From positions 3,431,102 to 3,495,101 of the forward strand of contig SMSO01000025.1 in assembly GCA_004764695.1 (NCBI GenBank): a stretch of DNA of 64,000 nucleotides, read 5' to 3'. This stretch comes from Schizochytrium sp. TIO01 (lineage: Eukaryota > Sar > Bigyra > Thraustochytrida > Thraustochytriidae). Numbering within the stretch: the stretch's first letter is position 1; every line of letters begins with the position of its first letter. Both the position numbers and the translations under genes were made by a program. Below are positions 34,101 through 47,826 of the stretch, piece by piece. The notes beneath the pieces were generated by a model, which was not told the DNA's origin, searched no databases, and saw nothing but the letters and a program-made list of their open reading frames with translations.

Positions 34101-37080
34101 CAGATGATGGGTTCTCTTCGACCGGGTCGTGGAGAAGTCGAAAAAGTAGCTGGGCTGAAGCAAAAAGTCAGATAGTATAATAACATTATCTAATTTTAAT
34201 AATTTATACGGAAACTTGCAGATATGTGTCCTTAGCATATTTCAAAAGAAGTCATAGTTTTACTTATTCTTAACCAAATCTGAGTCTTATGCTTATATGA
34301 TAATATTAACCAATTCAGAACCCCAACCGTAGCTTGATGTGTTTGTCTTTAAACACTGTCCTTCGCTTTCTAACTTTTAGGTTTCTCGCCTTTAAAGTTT
34401 CAGCCTTCAAATAGTCTTTCACGGGAATACGAAAGGATTTCTCTATAGACAAGCTTTCGATGATCACTACATAAGAGTATTTAAGCCTGAATTGAACACA
34501 CACTATTTGATACTCTTGCGTCACAGAACTTTGGGGCCATCCTAGTAATCATCCTAAAATAAAGTATTTATTACTTTGGGAAGTCCAGAAGGGAAGTTTT
34601 AGTTCTCTTCTAGAACTGATCTTGCATGCCAAGGTCGAGTTACTCCCGGTAGCTTTAAAGTCAAGGTCAAGGTCTTAATCAATCATAAATTACACAATTC
34701 GTCTCAATTAGCAAGCAACTGTCTCGTCACAATGCAAAATGACTAGCAAGAACTACCCAGACTAACATTTACACAAATAATTTGGACAAAAGGTTGCGTG
34801 AGACATGGCTGGACACTGGACACCCAGGCTTGTATGCCAGGGAACATTTTATTGAGGGAAAAAATAAAATAAAATAAGTTTGTGATGGTTGTTGTTTCTT
34901 TTTGAAGAGGGGAAGCAGCTGGAAACCTTCAGAAGGGGGATTCTGAAGAGGGGGTCTTCTGCACCCCTTCAAGAAACCCAAACGACAGGAGTTGTCGGCA
35001 AGGATACTTTGTGTGACAAGCGGTGTGATGATGATGCACAGTTCTGGAGGCTCGAGCTGTTGCCCAGAAGAGAATTTCGCGTGCTGTTAGTTTGTTTTGG
35101 AACTTTTAGCACCTCTCTGTAGTGATTTGGATACATAAAACAATAGGAAAAGACGAGATCAGAACTGAACTTTATCCTTTCACAATCGATTTGACCTCAT
35201 ATAAGTGTTACTAGCACTAATATAAGAGATGTCATAAACAACAACGACATACTTGTTATCTTGTTATGAAATGTAACAGGGTCAGGTAGAACTCCGGCGC
35301 AGGATTGTAAAGGAGCTTGAACCTATCTATCTACTGCCCCAGCAACCTCAAGCCCCATCTGTGATTAGATTCGCTAGGGGCATAGCTAACCTCAGACCCA
35401 AGTAGCACCTTAGGACATGGTAAGTGGGCAGAGCGAGGGTGTCTGGGACAGAACTTTGTTCACCTTTATTTTTAAATTATTTTTATTTATTATTTTATGA
35501 ATAGAAAACAATACATCGTAAATAAAACTAATGAGAAAAGCGTAGTAGCTAGTGTTCAGAACTCGGCCTTCACTCATGGAACAAACTTCGTTACTCAAAT
35601 TTGATGATCACGTGGGGCCTTCGAACAGTAGAAATAATTGCTTGAAGAGATGAAACAAGAGGCTATAAGGATGGCACTGATGGATCATATTTAAGGTTTC
35701 TTTACAATGTTGAATTCTAAAATGGCTGTGCAATTTCCCTCCTCAACCTATCAATGTTTATACTCTATTGTAGTTGGGCTGCACTCAGTGCAGAATGAAA
35801 TGTACAGTGTCTGTCCACAGACATCATAGGCTTTGCTTCAGAATAAGTTCTATCTATTCAATATGTGTAAAGCTCGGGATTATCATTTTAAATTCGGCAT
35901 TAATTGTTGCACTCTTAAAACATCCGAGCCAGCCTCTCTTGCTACGAATCGAATACTAATTGGAGGTATTGCACCAATCAATTTCCTCGAATTGATTGAA
36001 TTACTTCAAGCCAAGTAAGTACTAGTAATTGAATACCTTGAAAAGACGAATTGAACACATAAAAATTATTGAACTCCTCCACCCAACCAAAGAACCAATA
36101 GCACTAAATAGAATTTAAACTAGAGGCCTGTAATTGAATTAAATGTGTAGGACCATTTCAAATTTGAAACTTATTCGAATCTTAATATTAAAGTGCCTAT
36201 CATCAACGATATGCGCACTCAAATAAGAAGAAACCATCTTGCCTGGTTAACTCGATTGTAAGCTATTGATTTCAAAATCAGAGCGAAGAAAGAAGTGAAA
36301 ACAATCATCGTTACGAAATTAAAAACAAAATCGCCATGTTCTCCCATGGTCGTGTCTTAGGATTTGAAAATTGCGTTTGTGAATAATTGAGGTCTGTACT
36401 TTTATAATTAAGGCATTTTCTGGGTTTGACTAATTAATTCAAGGCTACTGTGCTTACTTATTCACTAAACTAGGTGAAATTCCTGCAGCACGTGCGATTC
36501 TATAGCCTGAATCACGACCTCTAAGCTTGGCTTCTCCATTTGGCATCCTCATGACGCGAAATTTACGCATACTTACTTTAAGAGAACGAAGAGAAGAAGC
36601 ATCCTGTACTTGAATAACAAAGACATTTCGTTTTAATTTTAGAACCCAAGCAAATAGGAAGTAAGTCTATTGCAAGCCTGGAGAAATTATTGTGATTAAT
36701 AAAGCAGTTAGAAAACACGCAAATTTAAATTTTTATAAAAGAGTATTAGTTATATACATATATAAGAATGTTCCATTTGCAACCCTGGTTTGGGTGGTGG
36801 TGGTCGTCGGTGCTCACAGAGTCGCGAAGCCTGGAAGGAAAGCCCATCCATCCCATGATATGAAATTGGCTGACGGGGTTTTAATTCCTTCGTTCTTTTC
36901 TTTTCTTTTTCTTTTAAAATTTCATAAGAAGAAGAAAAAAAAAAACATTTTCAGTGTTGTTTTTACTTTACTATATTTGTGAAAAATTGAAAAATTGAAA
37001 GAAAGAAAGAGCAGAATGATTTGGTCGTCATCAGTTCCAAGCTCTTGCTTGAATTCTTGACCATTCACAAGGAGCGTGTT
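25181..37080. other. AT-rich noncoding region, few microsatellites
   Basis: About 12 kb without a supported intact gene. Unlike the flanking DNA it has very few simple repeats (AATG at about 27165-27198 is one). Weak protein-like segments at 25949-26575 (minus), 29950-30350 (minus) and 36457-36666 (minus) are described under findings. None could be assigned to a family. The rest shows nothing I can name. Confidence 0.5.
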
Positions 37081-37646
37081 CAAGGGGTCGGCCGCGACAA
37101 GCCCCGCCCGCACCGAGGGAGCGAGGTACTCGCGTCGTCAAGACTCGATCGGGACTGAAATGCGAAAATCGCGCCAATCTGAGTCAAGACCGTGAATGAT
37201 GATGAATGATGTGTCAAAGTTGTTAGTTTCCACCCTCCCGCCATCTTCACGCTCAAAATGCGGAATCCCGGAAAGCATCGAGACAAACGCCTGCCACAAG
37301 CTCGAGCCTGGGACTGTGATTGCTTGCTTCAAGTCTGGCCTGCCTGTGGCCTGGTCCCACCACGTACAGAGCTAGCGGCGAAGCCCCGGATTCCCGGCTG
37401 CCAGCCACTGAGCTGAGTTGAACCGGGTGGATTGGATTGGATTGGATTCAATATTGAGGTCAAGCTCAATTTCAAGGTCAATCCATCATAGATATGATAT
37501 GGACATCACGGCGGCGGCACTTGGAAACGAGGCAGAGCAAAAGGCGAAGAGCGAGCATAAAGTCGATCCACCAGTGCAGTGTAAGGCCGAATGCAGCGTC
37601 CAGAGCTTCCTTCTCCTCCTTCGCCAAGGCCGGCGCGAAGTTGTGC

Positions 37647-37648
<2 letters not shown>

Positions 37649-37704
<56 letters not shown>
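37649..37704. repeat. TA dinucleotide microsatellite
   Basis: A near-perfect TA array of about 28 units, followed by ATGCATACACGCATGCATA-type alternating purine-pyrimidine sequence that could adopt cruciform or Z-like structure. Confidence 0.95.
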
Positions 37705-37707
<3 letters not shown>

Positions 37708-38160
37708 TACACGCATGCATATATACATACATACATCCATACATATGCGTTCGGGGTGGCACGTTCAAGGCCGCTGAGCGTGTGAGGTATCTCCGTTACG
37801 ATCGAAATTCACGTATCCGTAACAGACTCGCGGGGCAAAGATTAAGCTGCGTGGTGTCCACACGTGCCTCTGCAGAGCGCCTGCGAGAAGCGCCTGCGAG
37901 AAGCGCCTGCGAGAAGCGCCTTTCTTTGCGCACGCGCGCGGCAGAGGATGAATTCGCGACCTGGGAGAGATGGCGATTTCTGGAGTCGCCTCGCCAGGGA
38001 ATCTGAGCTGTCTCGAAAATTGTGGTGAACTTGTGCGCTCCGCACACCGCACGAGGGTCGAGCGTACGCCCATTTTATGTCGATGCCGGAGCCTTGCAGG
38101 CGCCTGGACATTCATGGGGATCGGCGCTCCTCTTCAAATTGACGTGTTTTCCGGCACAGC

Positions 38161-38365
<205 letters not shown>

Positions 38366-38464
38366 TGCGGATTAACAGGCCCGCTAGGACCCACTAAGGA
38401 CGCGGCTATGGTCAGCTCACACCGGGATGGCAAACTAACCAAACGTCTAGCTAGCCAGCTATAG

Positions 38465-38528
38465 GGCCACTAACTAACTGACTAGCTAGCTAACTAACTA
38501 ACTGACTAACTAACTAACTAACTAACTG
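38465..38528. repeat. CTAA/CTAG/CTGA degenerate tetranucleotide tract
   Basis: Imperfect array of ACTAACTA units with ACTG and CTAG variants. Confidence 0.85.
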
Positions 38529-39388
38529 TCTATTTACTTACCTACCTTCCAGGTCAAGAAATGTAAGTCAGTCCTCAGAGCTCGTGATCTACTGGGGCTT
38601 CAACTGCTTGCCCGAGCGAAAGGGCTCTGAGGAACAGCCCGATTGCGGTCGTTGAAGCCTCCCTGGCCGAGCTCGCCCCCAGCGGAGCTCTGCTCCCGCA
38701 GCAGCTTGAGTCAGCTGCCTCAGGTCCGTGAGGTGAAGGCTCTGAAAGGAAGCGGGCTTCGTTTCGTCTGCTGTGCTTGATCTGTGTGCCGGTCTTTCAA
38801 TGCGGTGTGCGAAAGTGCGTCTACGCAGGTTAAAAGCGGTTCCCTCTTCTCACTTGCAGAGGACAAAGCTACGTCGTTTCATTTCTTCTTTGCGGATAGA
38901 TAGATACATGGATATCTGAGATAGGTCGCCCTTCTGCGTTAAGAGCGGACAGCGCACAGCATTCTTTCCTTTCTCGCACTGGTGAGTGAGTGAGTGAGTG
39001 AGTGAGAGGATGGGTACCTTCCTACTACTTTCTGCCTTGAATTAACTAATTAATCAATCAATCAATCAATCAAATTAATTCATACATCAATTGATGTATT
39101 AATTTGTGTATTAATATATGTACTAATTAACTCATTAATAATCAATGTCTGAGTCTGCGGGTGCCTGGGATTCCAGAGACGGCAGCGGCGTGAAGAAGAA
39201 GAACTCGCGTTGCCAAGCTGGAGCCCCGGGCTGCCGGCGAGGCCATTCCTTGCACGTGGATGGATGTTCTGCCGGCCTTCTGAGTGCCGTCAATTGGCAA
39301 GCAGTCACACCTTCGGACTACCAGCGGCGGCTTCGGAAGTTGCGCAGAATTGGGCTCGCTAGCTTGTGATCGGCTGGTTCGAAAAGGA

Positions 39389-39420
<32 letters not shown>

Positions 39421-40167
39421 CTCTCTCTTTGCCTAGGACACACGTATTTGAGAGTAGCAGATCGTGGCTGAAGTGAAGTGAAGTGAAGTGAAGTGAAGAA
39501 GGTGGGGATGAGGAAAGTGAATGCGGCCTTTGTCGCACCCCGGCGATCTTCCGTATGCTTATGAGCCAGCAATCGAGTTGAGGTGCAGTTGGAGGTCCAA
39601 GGCTGCGAACTTGAAGAAGCCTCAGAGCTTCCGGACTGATCGGCCCTTCTTGGCCTTGGGGCTGCTGTGCTTGGGTCAGAGATTGTGGACTTGAAGTTAT
39701 ATTGAGTTGAGTTTGAGCACGAAAGCGAAAGAAATGAAACCCATCCATCGGTCTGGAAATAGTTGTGCGGCCGGATGTATCGTATGTATGTAGGTAGGTA
39801 GGTAGTTATGCATGTTTTAAAGATTGAACAATGGTGTGAAGGATGAGGGCCTGTGCGCGAATTAACTACCTGACTACTTGATTGCGTGAGACATGCGTTG
39901 ATTTGATTCTCTTCGCGACAGCAGAGGAACGGCAGCAGAGGAGAACCACCTCGAAACTCGCTGTAGTGAGACCTTAGTCCACCTCCTATAAGTGGCTAAA
40001 CGAATGAACGCGTCTTTCAATAATGTTAATTTTCTTCTTTTGTTTTATTTTGTTTTTTCTAGTTGTGAAAAGAAGAAAAGAAGAAAAGGAACACTTAGAT
40101 CTTGAAAGACCTCGTCTCAAAACTATTCTTAGTCTTGGAATTAAACGTAATTCTCTTTCATTTTTTC

Positions 40168-40245
40168 ATTCATTCATTCATTCTTTCTTTCTTTCTTTCT
40201 TTCATTCATTCATTCTTTCTTTCATTCATTCTTTCATTCATTCAT

Positions 40246-40325
<80 letters not shown>

Positions 40326-40347
40326 TCATTCATTCTTTCTTTCTTTT
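40168..40347. repeat. Compound TTTC/ATTC microsatellite
   Basis: ATTC and TTTC blocks alternate at the left end, followed by a long pure TTTC run and another ATTC pair. It is the opposite strand orientation of the GAAA arrays elsewhere in the window. Confidence 0.95.
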
Positions 40348-40800
40348 TTATAGATCACCAAATTTCTCCGAAAGAGAGGTTTTCACCTTCTCTACATCTT
40401 CTTTACTCTTTGTTCAAACTCGATTATCTTTACTCTTCTTTTGCAATATTGCTTCTCATCATAGTAATGTTTACTCTCGATGTTGACAATGTTGACACCC
40501 TCCAGCGAAAGCTAAGTGGCTATGTAAATAAAAAGCAGCCCTCCGTGACTCAGCTTCGAGTAAAAGCTTTTTCAAAGCTTCTGCGGACTCCGGGGGTCTT
40601 TCACGGGAATCGGTGGGAGACACTTGTTTGATCGCTAACAACTTCACCTCCAAATCCTCCATATTTTATTCTACTTTTCAATTGAAAAAGATGATTAATT
40701 TACTTTTAAATAAACAAGCTCTTGTTTACATTAAAACTAAATAAATAAATGATAGGATTTTACATCAATAATTTTTATTTGTCATAATATTGGTTTAACC

Positions 40801-40831
<31 letters not shown>

Positions 40832-40852
40832 CAATGACAATGACAATGACAA
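40801..40852. repeat. AAT and TGACAA compound tract
   Basis: About nine AAT units followed by four copies of TGACAA. Confidence 0.9.
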
Positions 40853-41125
40853 TTGAGGGTAGAACTATTTAAAGAGATCTAGGTAGGGACTCCTTATTTT
40901 CTATCTTTCTCGCGATTCTGACCCGAAGTCCTCAGAACCGATCACAGCCCAACGGTTGACGCACGCAGGCAGACAGAGTCCCAACGCTGGCTGTAAGAAA
41001 CAGCGACGCAGGGATTGCCAGGAATTGCCACAGAATCCCCGGAGCAGTTTGACTCCAGCGTTGGCATTGCTGAGAACTTCGTTTCTTCAGTCTGGAACTG
41101 GCGTCACCAGAATACATGAATGAAG

Positions 41126-41155
41126 ATCTATCTATCTATCTATCTATCTATCTAT
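41126..41155. repeat. ATCT microsatellite
   Basis: About seven perfect units. Confidence 0.92.
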
Positions 41156-42540
41156 GAAGCACTCTTAACGTGCGTGCATTGCAGCTCCGCTGGTTCCCAG
41201 CTTTACTTGAACACTTGAACTTGAACTTGCGCGGACTTGGTCGAACTCGCCTGCGTGCCTGCCTGCAGGCGTTGCCTTCCCGGCTATCGCCTCTCCGCGT
41301 CGTCGCTTGCCTCGAGCAGCGCCTGGTCGCCCCCGCTGGTTTTGAGCCGCTTCGAGGCCCTTGGCCACCTCGGTCTCCCATCAAGAAGCTGGCGACGATG
41401 CGATGTCTCCGTAGCTGCGGCGGCCCAGCACAGCCCCGCGCCGGAGCAAACAAGCAAGCAGGCATGCTGAGGGAGAAGGCGGATCGCGAACCTCGACACC
41501 GGCCGGCCGGCCTTGTCGAGCGAGGCGAATCGTTTGGTGGGTTCGTTTGACTATGGCCCACCGTCATCACCGAGATCTGAGGGCCTAGGAGGTCTTCGCA
41601 GGGACTCTTCTTCGCAGGAGACCCCGACGCACCTCCAGCTTCACAAGAAGAGGTAGGCACAGCTATGGCAGGCCGAAGGACGCCCAGGGCCCGACTCGTC
41701 GGAGCGTCCCAACAACGAGCGAGCGACGGGCTCTTCAACTGGCTGGGATGGCGCAAGTCGCATTCTCCTCGCTCCTCGCTCCTCCTCCTCTGCAACTTGT
41801 GCCACCGCGTTGAGCCACGCCAAGACCGACCGGCCGCGACTCTGGCGAAGCAGACCAAGCAGTTCGCACTTGGATTCCCAGAACATACATACATCCATCT
41901 TCATCGATCGCCGTCGCGACCAGTTGATTCTTCCGAAGAGACCCTTCTCTCGCTGAAGAAGATCCTGGAGAAGCGCTCGGCGTGGGCAGAGCAGAACAGA
42001 GCCCGCCTCGACAGCCAGCTCGCCATAGAGAGCAGCTGCCGCTATTATGCGCACATTACGCCGCTTCTCTCGGAATCGCGCGAGATTCTCACGCACGGCA
42101 AATGCAATAAATGGCCTACTGTGGATTGGGCGAAACCAGGTCAGAAACCGTACGTTGCGTTGTTGTCGTCTGCTGAAAACTTGCGGAGAGGAATCGAAGT
42201 GGAAACTAAGTGGCAGGCTCGGCATTGAGAAAAGGCCTGCGCGGCAGGACCGTTAGGTGCGGACGGAGGGCCCACGTCCGGGCGGCGTAGAAGTCAGGGT
42301 TCGGAGAAAAGACCAGCTCGCAGTCTGTGTCTCATTTGTAAGAGAGCACAGCAGCCGTGGCAGAATGAATTGCGAGTGTCTTTCAAAGTTAGATTTAAAG
42401 TTGAAAGACCTACCTCACGGAGAACGAAAGTGGCTTTCCAGCCAGGGCTTTGCAGGGCTGCTTCTGCTTGCTGTAGAATGTCTATCTACATAGTAGGTGG
42501 ACGTACCTCTAGAACTAGCTAGCTAGCTAGAGTAATTATT

Positions 42541-45500
42541 CGTTTTAGTTGTTTTCTTGTAGTACTTAATTAGGAAGCTAGGTATTTATTTGTGAGTGGA
42601 GTAGTAGTTAGTAGTACAGACTTTCTCATCAGTGGAAGTAAAGGATCGCTTGCACTGTTCGTGTCTGCCTGAGAGTAGGTAGACTTTGAGGCTACAGGAA
42701 AATATCGTAATCTTCGAGAGCAATGAAGGAGGAGATTGGGAAAATAGAAGCACGATTACGCACCGACTCGAACTTGAGGAAGAGCACAGGTATTTTAGGG
42801 TGTTTAGGTACATTTTTAAAAAGGAATAACAATACTCTAGTACCTCAAGCAGCTTTTCCTTGAGTCATGGACGCGATCGACGCACCAGTCGGCTATTGAG
42901 TTTGAGTGGTGAGTTTATTTTGCTTTTTAACGAATAAATTAATAAAATAAATAGGAACACGAAATATTTCGAAACGCTTCGAAGTGAAGAAGATTCCCCG
43001 ATTCAAAATATTAACAAAAAGATTAATTTAGATAAAAAGAGTTTGGAGAAGCAAAACAAGGGTTTGACCGTCCCAAGTTTGCGTTCCCCATCTCTTCAAC
43101 TTCATCTATGTTAAAAATTCTTTTTATGTTTTAGTACATTTTCTTTTTGAAAGCTGAGGAGGTAATTTTTTCCGAAGCTAGATTACCTAATTTTTGTATA
43201 GAGTGCCTTTACAAAAGAATTATCGTAACAATGTTTTTCAGTGTATATTCTTCCTAAATTTGATGTAGAATATAGGAAAAAGATGATTAGAAGCGATGTA
43301 TTTCGTTAGATTCCGCTCAGCATTCAGTATTTGATGAAGTTCGCTGTTAGTTGTTTATCATCAGCAGCAACCGCATAATCTCATAATACTTTCTCTTTGG
43401 AACGAGCCTCATTTGAGTTCTGATTGATGAGTTTGTTGGCATATATATCTTGTGTTTTGGAGGGTTTATTTTACAAAACAATGCGTTCACTCTAGGAAGT
43501 CAGGGTCGGTTTACACCTTAGTACTTTCTGAACTATACATACAAATTAGCTAAAGCTTCAGTGAAGTAAGTCTTAAACCATTTTACTTTTGTAATGCCCT
43601 TGTTTGCGTGTCAGTTACCTGCTATAAATTATTTGTGCTCTCCAAGGCAAGGCAATCGATGATAAAAGTAAAATACTATTAAGACTAGCCAGGACTAACA
43701 AGAGGGGCTGTAAGACTTTGGGGTTTATCCTGGAACAGTTGATTCTAAAGACGAAAACATTGTCTGAATATCCCAAACTTATCCTAGTATTCTAGAGTTT
43801 TCATAAGCTATGTTTTGATAAATGGTCTGACAAACTTGCTTAGAACGCATGAGCTACTTACCAAGTCGAACGTTTATGCAGCAGATCCTAACCACACATT
43901 CTAGTCTTACGTCGCTGCATTCTAGCTAGCTCTTATATGAATATGTCAGCCATATACTTTCAGACTTGGCATGTATCAAGTAGAATATACTCTCTAAAGC
44001 ATATTTTGATGTCTCTAGCCATAAATGCAGGCAAATGCACCAACGACTCCAGACTAGTGCATTCTCAAAATAATCTTCAAAGTGTTTATCTTAGTATCAT
44101 TGAAGCTTGGAAAAATGAATTAAATTGCATTCTTCAATACTACCAATCCATATGTTAGCGCCAGAAGCCTCAATAGGCAATGAACGCGAGCCAGGCGAAC
44201 TCAGAGTCAAAGGTAAGCAGCCCCGAGGGTAGAAAGACATATGTATTGAAATATGTATGCAAACTAAACTAATTTAAATGACGGGCAAAGCTAAATAATC
44301 GAGCATTTGAATGCGAACTACAACTTAAAGTACGTTGAACTTAAAATTCATGAGTCGAATAGTACCATAAGACTAGGCTTCCTTGAACTTACGCGAGGTA
44401 GATTGTGTCGGGGGTTCAGCTAATTGTACAATGCAATACTAGTGATTCCTCCTCCGAAGGTTAGCAAAAGGTGTCTTTAAATGGTACCATGCACTAAATC
44501 GACTAAACAATCTTGATTTTAGCTTTCCAGTTAGTGCATCCCTGACTTTTAGTCTAGCAAAGCTTGCGGAAGGATAATGATGTTTAGATAGAAATGCTTT
44601 TAGCAAGAGATTTAATCTGGCGATTGCTGAGACATAAATCTGGTCAGTTGGAGATTGACCTTGAAAATGAAGTCAAGAGGCTTTTGAGGAGAGCTTAATA
44701 AATCTCGGCTTCCAACGTCAGCAATCTGTTATTTCTGGAACTTAATTCCAAGACAAACCGCTTCATGTTATAAAGAGGAGACTGGCATACACTTGATTTT
44801 TACACAACGCAATTGAAGAATTCAGCTTATCTGTCTCTTCAGCCATCAATTCATACTTCACTATGCTTAATTCCAGTGAACGTGTACGTTACCTTTCAGG
44901 TTTTGACTATCTTCGGTTCGTAACCACTCATCGGTTTGGCCAACTTTGATTGTATGTATGTTCTACATTTTGAAGGGCTTAATATGGGATGCCAAGAACT
45001 TCTGTCATGTCTTGTCCACAAGTTTCCTTGAGTGAGGAGCAACAAACTCAGAGCTTCTGCAGCAAGTCCACAATTTATCAAAGTAGTTTTGTTAAAACAA
45101 ACACATTTGGAAGAGCGCTTCGAATTACTTGTTCCATGGGCTTAAACTCATATATTCGGTATTGATGAAACCAACTCATACATTATATAGGGTAGGTGTC
45201 AGTACAATAGTACTGATCACAAGTTTACATGTTGCACTGTAGAATACCAGTTTCGAACTTCAGAGCGTTGCATCTTTGTATGCATTTGAAACTAACTAAA
45301 ATATTTATCAACTCTGACTTGAGAAACTCTTCAAGTTCAACAGATGTCCAACATTACAAGCATGAGGTCATTCATATATGAACACCTTTAGAACTAGGCC
45401 TAGTTATTTTGCAGATCCTCGTCCGAAGCATAAGTACTAAAGGTTCGACGAGACTATCACTGTAATACTAGGACAGATACCACCTTTTAAATTAAATAAA

Positions 45501-47167
45501 GAATCCACGAGACTTCGAACAGTGCTAAGACATAGCCCACCTGTAGCGTGTAAAAACGAGTGTCTTATTTTTGTGTCAAGACGAGCTCTCTCATTATTTA
45601 TTTTGCATCTTCTGGGGATTGATTTGGGAAGTGATCATCCACGTGCCAGATATGCATTCTGTAAAGCTTCATTTTTCATACGGGAAGAAAACGCCACAGA
45701 AAGTGAGCACTTAGTTATTGTATGACTAGCCGCGCGCTCAACTAATCAGAATATAATCGACTGATTACCTTGGTGAACTATTGAAAAGGAATATCCATAT
45801 TAGTCATTCTAATTCATGCATCCAGCTGCGGAATCATAAGTTACCAATATTGCTAAATAATTAATGAATCATGTGGAAAAGGCTTGTAAAACTTCCTAAC
45901 GTAACATCTGTAAGTCCTGAAGCAAATGGAGAACTTTGTACTACAACGAGGACAACCAGATAGGTGGTGGATAAGCTAAGGGATTCTAGGCTACCGGGAT
46001 AGACACGAGCATAATCGTTTACAATGTTGAATGATGAGATTTAAATTGATGGGGGAAAGGGGGGGAATAAACTGATTTTAACAATTATGAGTTAGTAATC
46101 TGTAACTCATTCCTTATGTCAGAAACTCAGATTTTATAAAGCCACCCCAAATTGTTTGGTAAAACACACTGCAACTTCCAGCAAATACTTTTAAGTTAAT
46201 ATAATTTCCCGATAAAACGTGCAAAACTCACAGTCTCGAATTGGCGCGATGATACACTCCTTTCTTTAAATCTTTCACATAGTATATACAGACAAATGAT
46301 AAGGTACCCATTTTTATCACTCAATAGCATCTTTCCAAAGTCAATATTGGTTCAGGCAAGACACACGCCGCATTCAGTTCTCATTCAACGTTGTTGCTGA
46401 AAGGTGATACTGATTAGCGTGAGGTTGATTGTAAAGATGAAGGCAAGAAGCTTGATGAAGGTTATAAGAAGGTTGATTTAAGTGTTAGCGAACTGCTGTC
46501 CTGGTAAATGAATTCCAGGACAGATGGATTTATGTAGTAGTTTAGGGAGATTAAGACATTCTTGAATGTGGTTAGAGATAATCGATGGGGTTAGGTTTAT
46601 CTACCTTCTCCAACCATCGATTCAAGCTAAACCAAGCTTGGGTATCGGTAATGTGTATTCACACTTCTAGTTCTTGGCTTCAGCAGCCACATGAGTCTGG
46701 CTACCTATTCTTGTTCTAATGCAAACCTTATGTCTAATGGTGTTTTAGAAAGGGACACCAAGAACTCTAGTAATGTCTTATCGACTAGTTCCTTCATTTG
46801 GAGATCTCAGCAGTTGTAAAGGAAGCATCCAAAACATAGAGTGCGTACGCAGGTTTCCAATATATGCAATCAGGCAGCCTGTTTGATCATGTCATCTTCT
46901 CGAGCATCACAAATGAGGAAGCTTTGCGGTTCAACCAATTTGCTGTGGAAAACATAATCTTCCAAGTCTGAAAGGATGAATAGTTTTGAGACAAATCAAA
47001 TATGCGTGTGATTCTAGAAACACAATACTTTCATTTGTAATGAGCTTATCAGAACAAGTCCCGACAAGAGTGTCTTTTGTGATTTTGAATGTTATTTGCT
47101 TCTGCAACCTATTGTAAAGGTTGGTCAGAGTTGCAGAATCTCTTCGAATCCGTTTTAATTTGAAACC
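42541..47167. other. AT-rich noncoding region
   Basis: About 4.6 kb without a supported gene and almost without microsatellites. Frames are short and stop-rich in all six readings. It leads into a decayed ankyrin-repeat gene, so it may hold more, older gene remains that I cannot recognise. Confidence 0.5.
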
Positions 47168-47826
47168 ATGAGTGCTGTTGGCGTTGTAATTGGTTGAGTT
47201 AATAAAGTGGGGGCTCGTGGAAGGACAGCTTTGTTATACGCCACAATCCCAAGCGTCATTGGCGATTGCAAATGTTCTTATAACAAGAGGAGACGTAAAT
47301 AAAGTGATTCAGGTGACGAACCGCTCTTATGTTTATTTGGGGACATGAACGATTTAAAGAACAGTTTGTTATGGCTGCGTTACTTATTGACCATGGTGCA
47401 GACGTTAATGCCCAAGATAGAGATGGCAAATGTCCTCTTATGACGGTGGTTTCCGGGGGAAGATCGGCCACAGCACTGCAGCTTGGAAACTTGATTCTTT
47501 GTAGTGGCACGAACGTTGATGCTCAAAGCCAAGAAGACGCGACTGCTCTCGTTCTTGTAGCATTTAATAACCGGCTACAAACACCTTCAGAGTTCGCTTC
47601 GCCACTTCTTGACCACGGCAGAGCTGATGTTGATGTACAAGGTGATCTCGGAGTCAATGCATTAATGTATGCATGCATTTGCAATCGTCAGGAGCCCCTC
47701 GAAATGGTAGACTTACTTTTGAAACATGTGGCAGATAGTAGTCCTGAAACTGAAAGTAGGGACACAGCGCTGGGCTTTGCAGTTGATTCTGAAGGAATGA
47801 CCGCATTTCTCAGACACTCTTTGTAG
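47168..47826 (+). pseudogene. Ankyrin-repeat gene remnant, broken by a stop and two frame changes
   Basis: Ankyrin-repeat sequence is spread over three frames. From 47168 one frame reads MSAVGVVIG and stops at 47195-47197, then resumes in the same frame as VNKVGARGRTALLYATIPS. From about 47256 the match moves to a second frame (LAIANVLITRGDVNKV). From 47329 a third frame is open to 47826 for 165 residues, with typical repeats: ALLIDHGADVNAQDRDGK, NLILCSGTNVDAQSQEDA, PLLDHGRADVDVQGDLG with NALMYAC, and DLLLKHVAD. Intact ankyrin domains are protein-binding scaffolds. The longest open part begins with an ATG, so a short product is not excluded, but the interruptions in matching repeats upstream argue for a pseudogene. 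Flanking DNA is AT-rich and gene-free. Confidence 0.72.

Noticed and set aside
36255-36285. TTGATTTCAAAATCAG as a possible tRNA anticodon arm with TCA
   Set aside because: With TCA centred in a seven-base loop the stem does not pair; it is a small AT-rich palindrome.
40023-40631. A 202-codon frame running through the TTTC/ATTC array
   Set aside because: Most of its length is microsatellite translation; only the last 50 codons look protein-like and they are ambiguous with the opposite strand.
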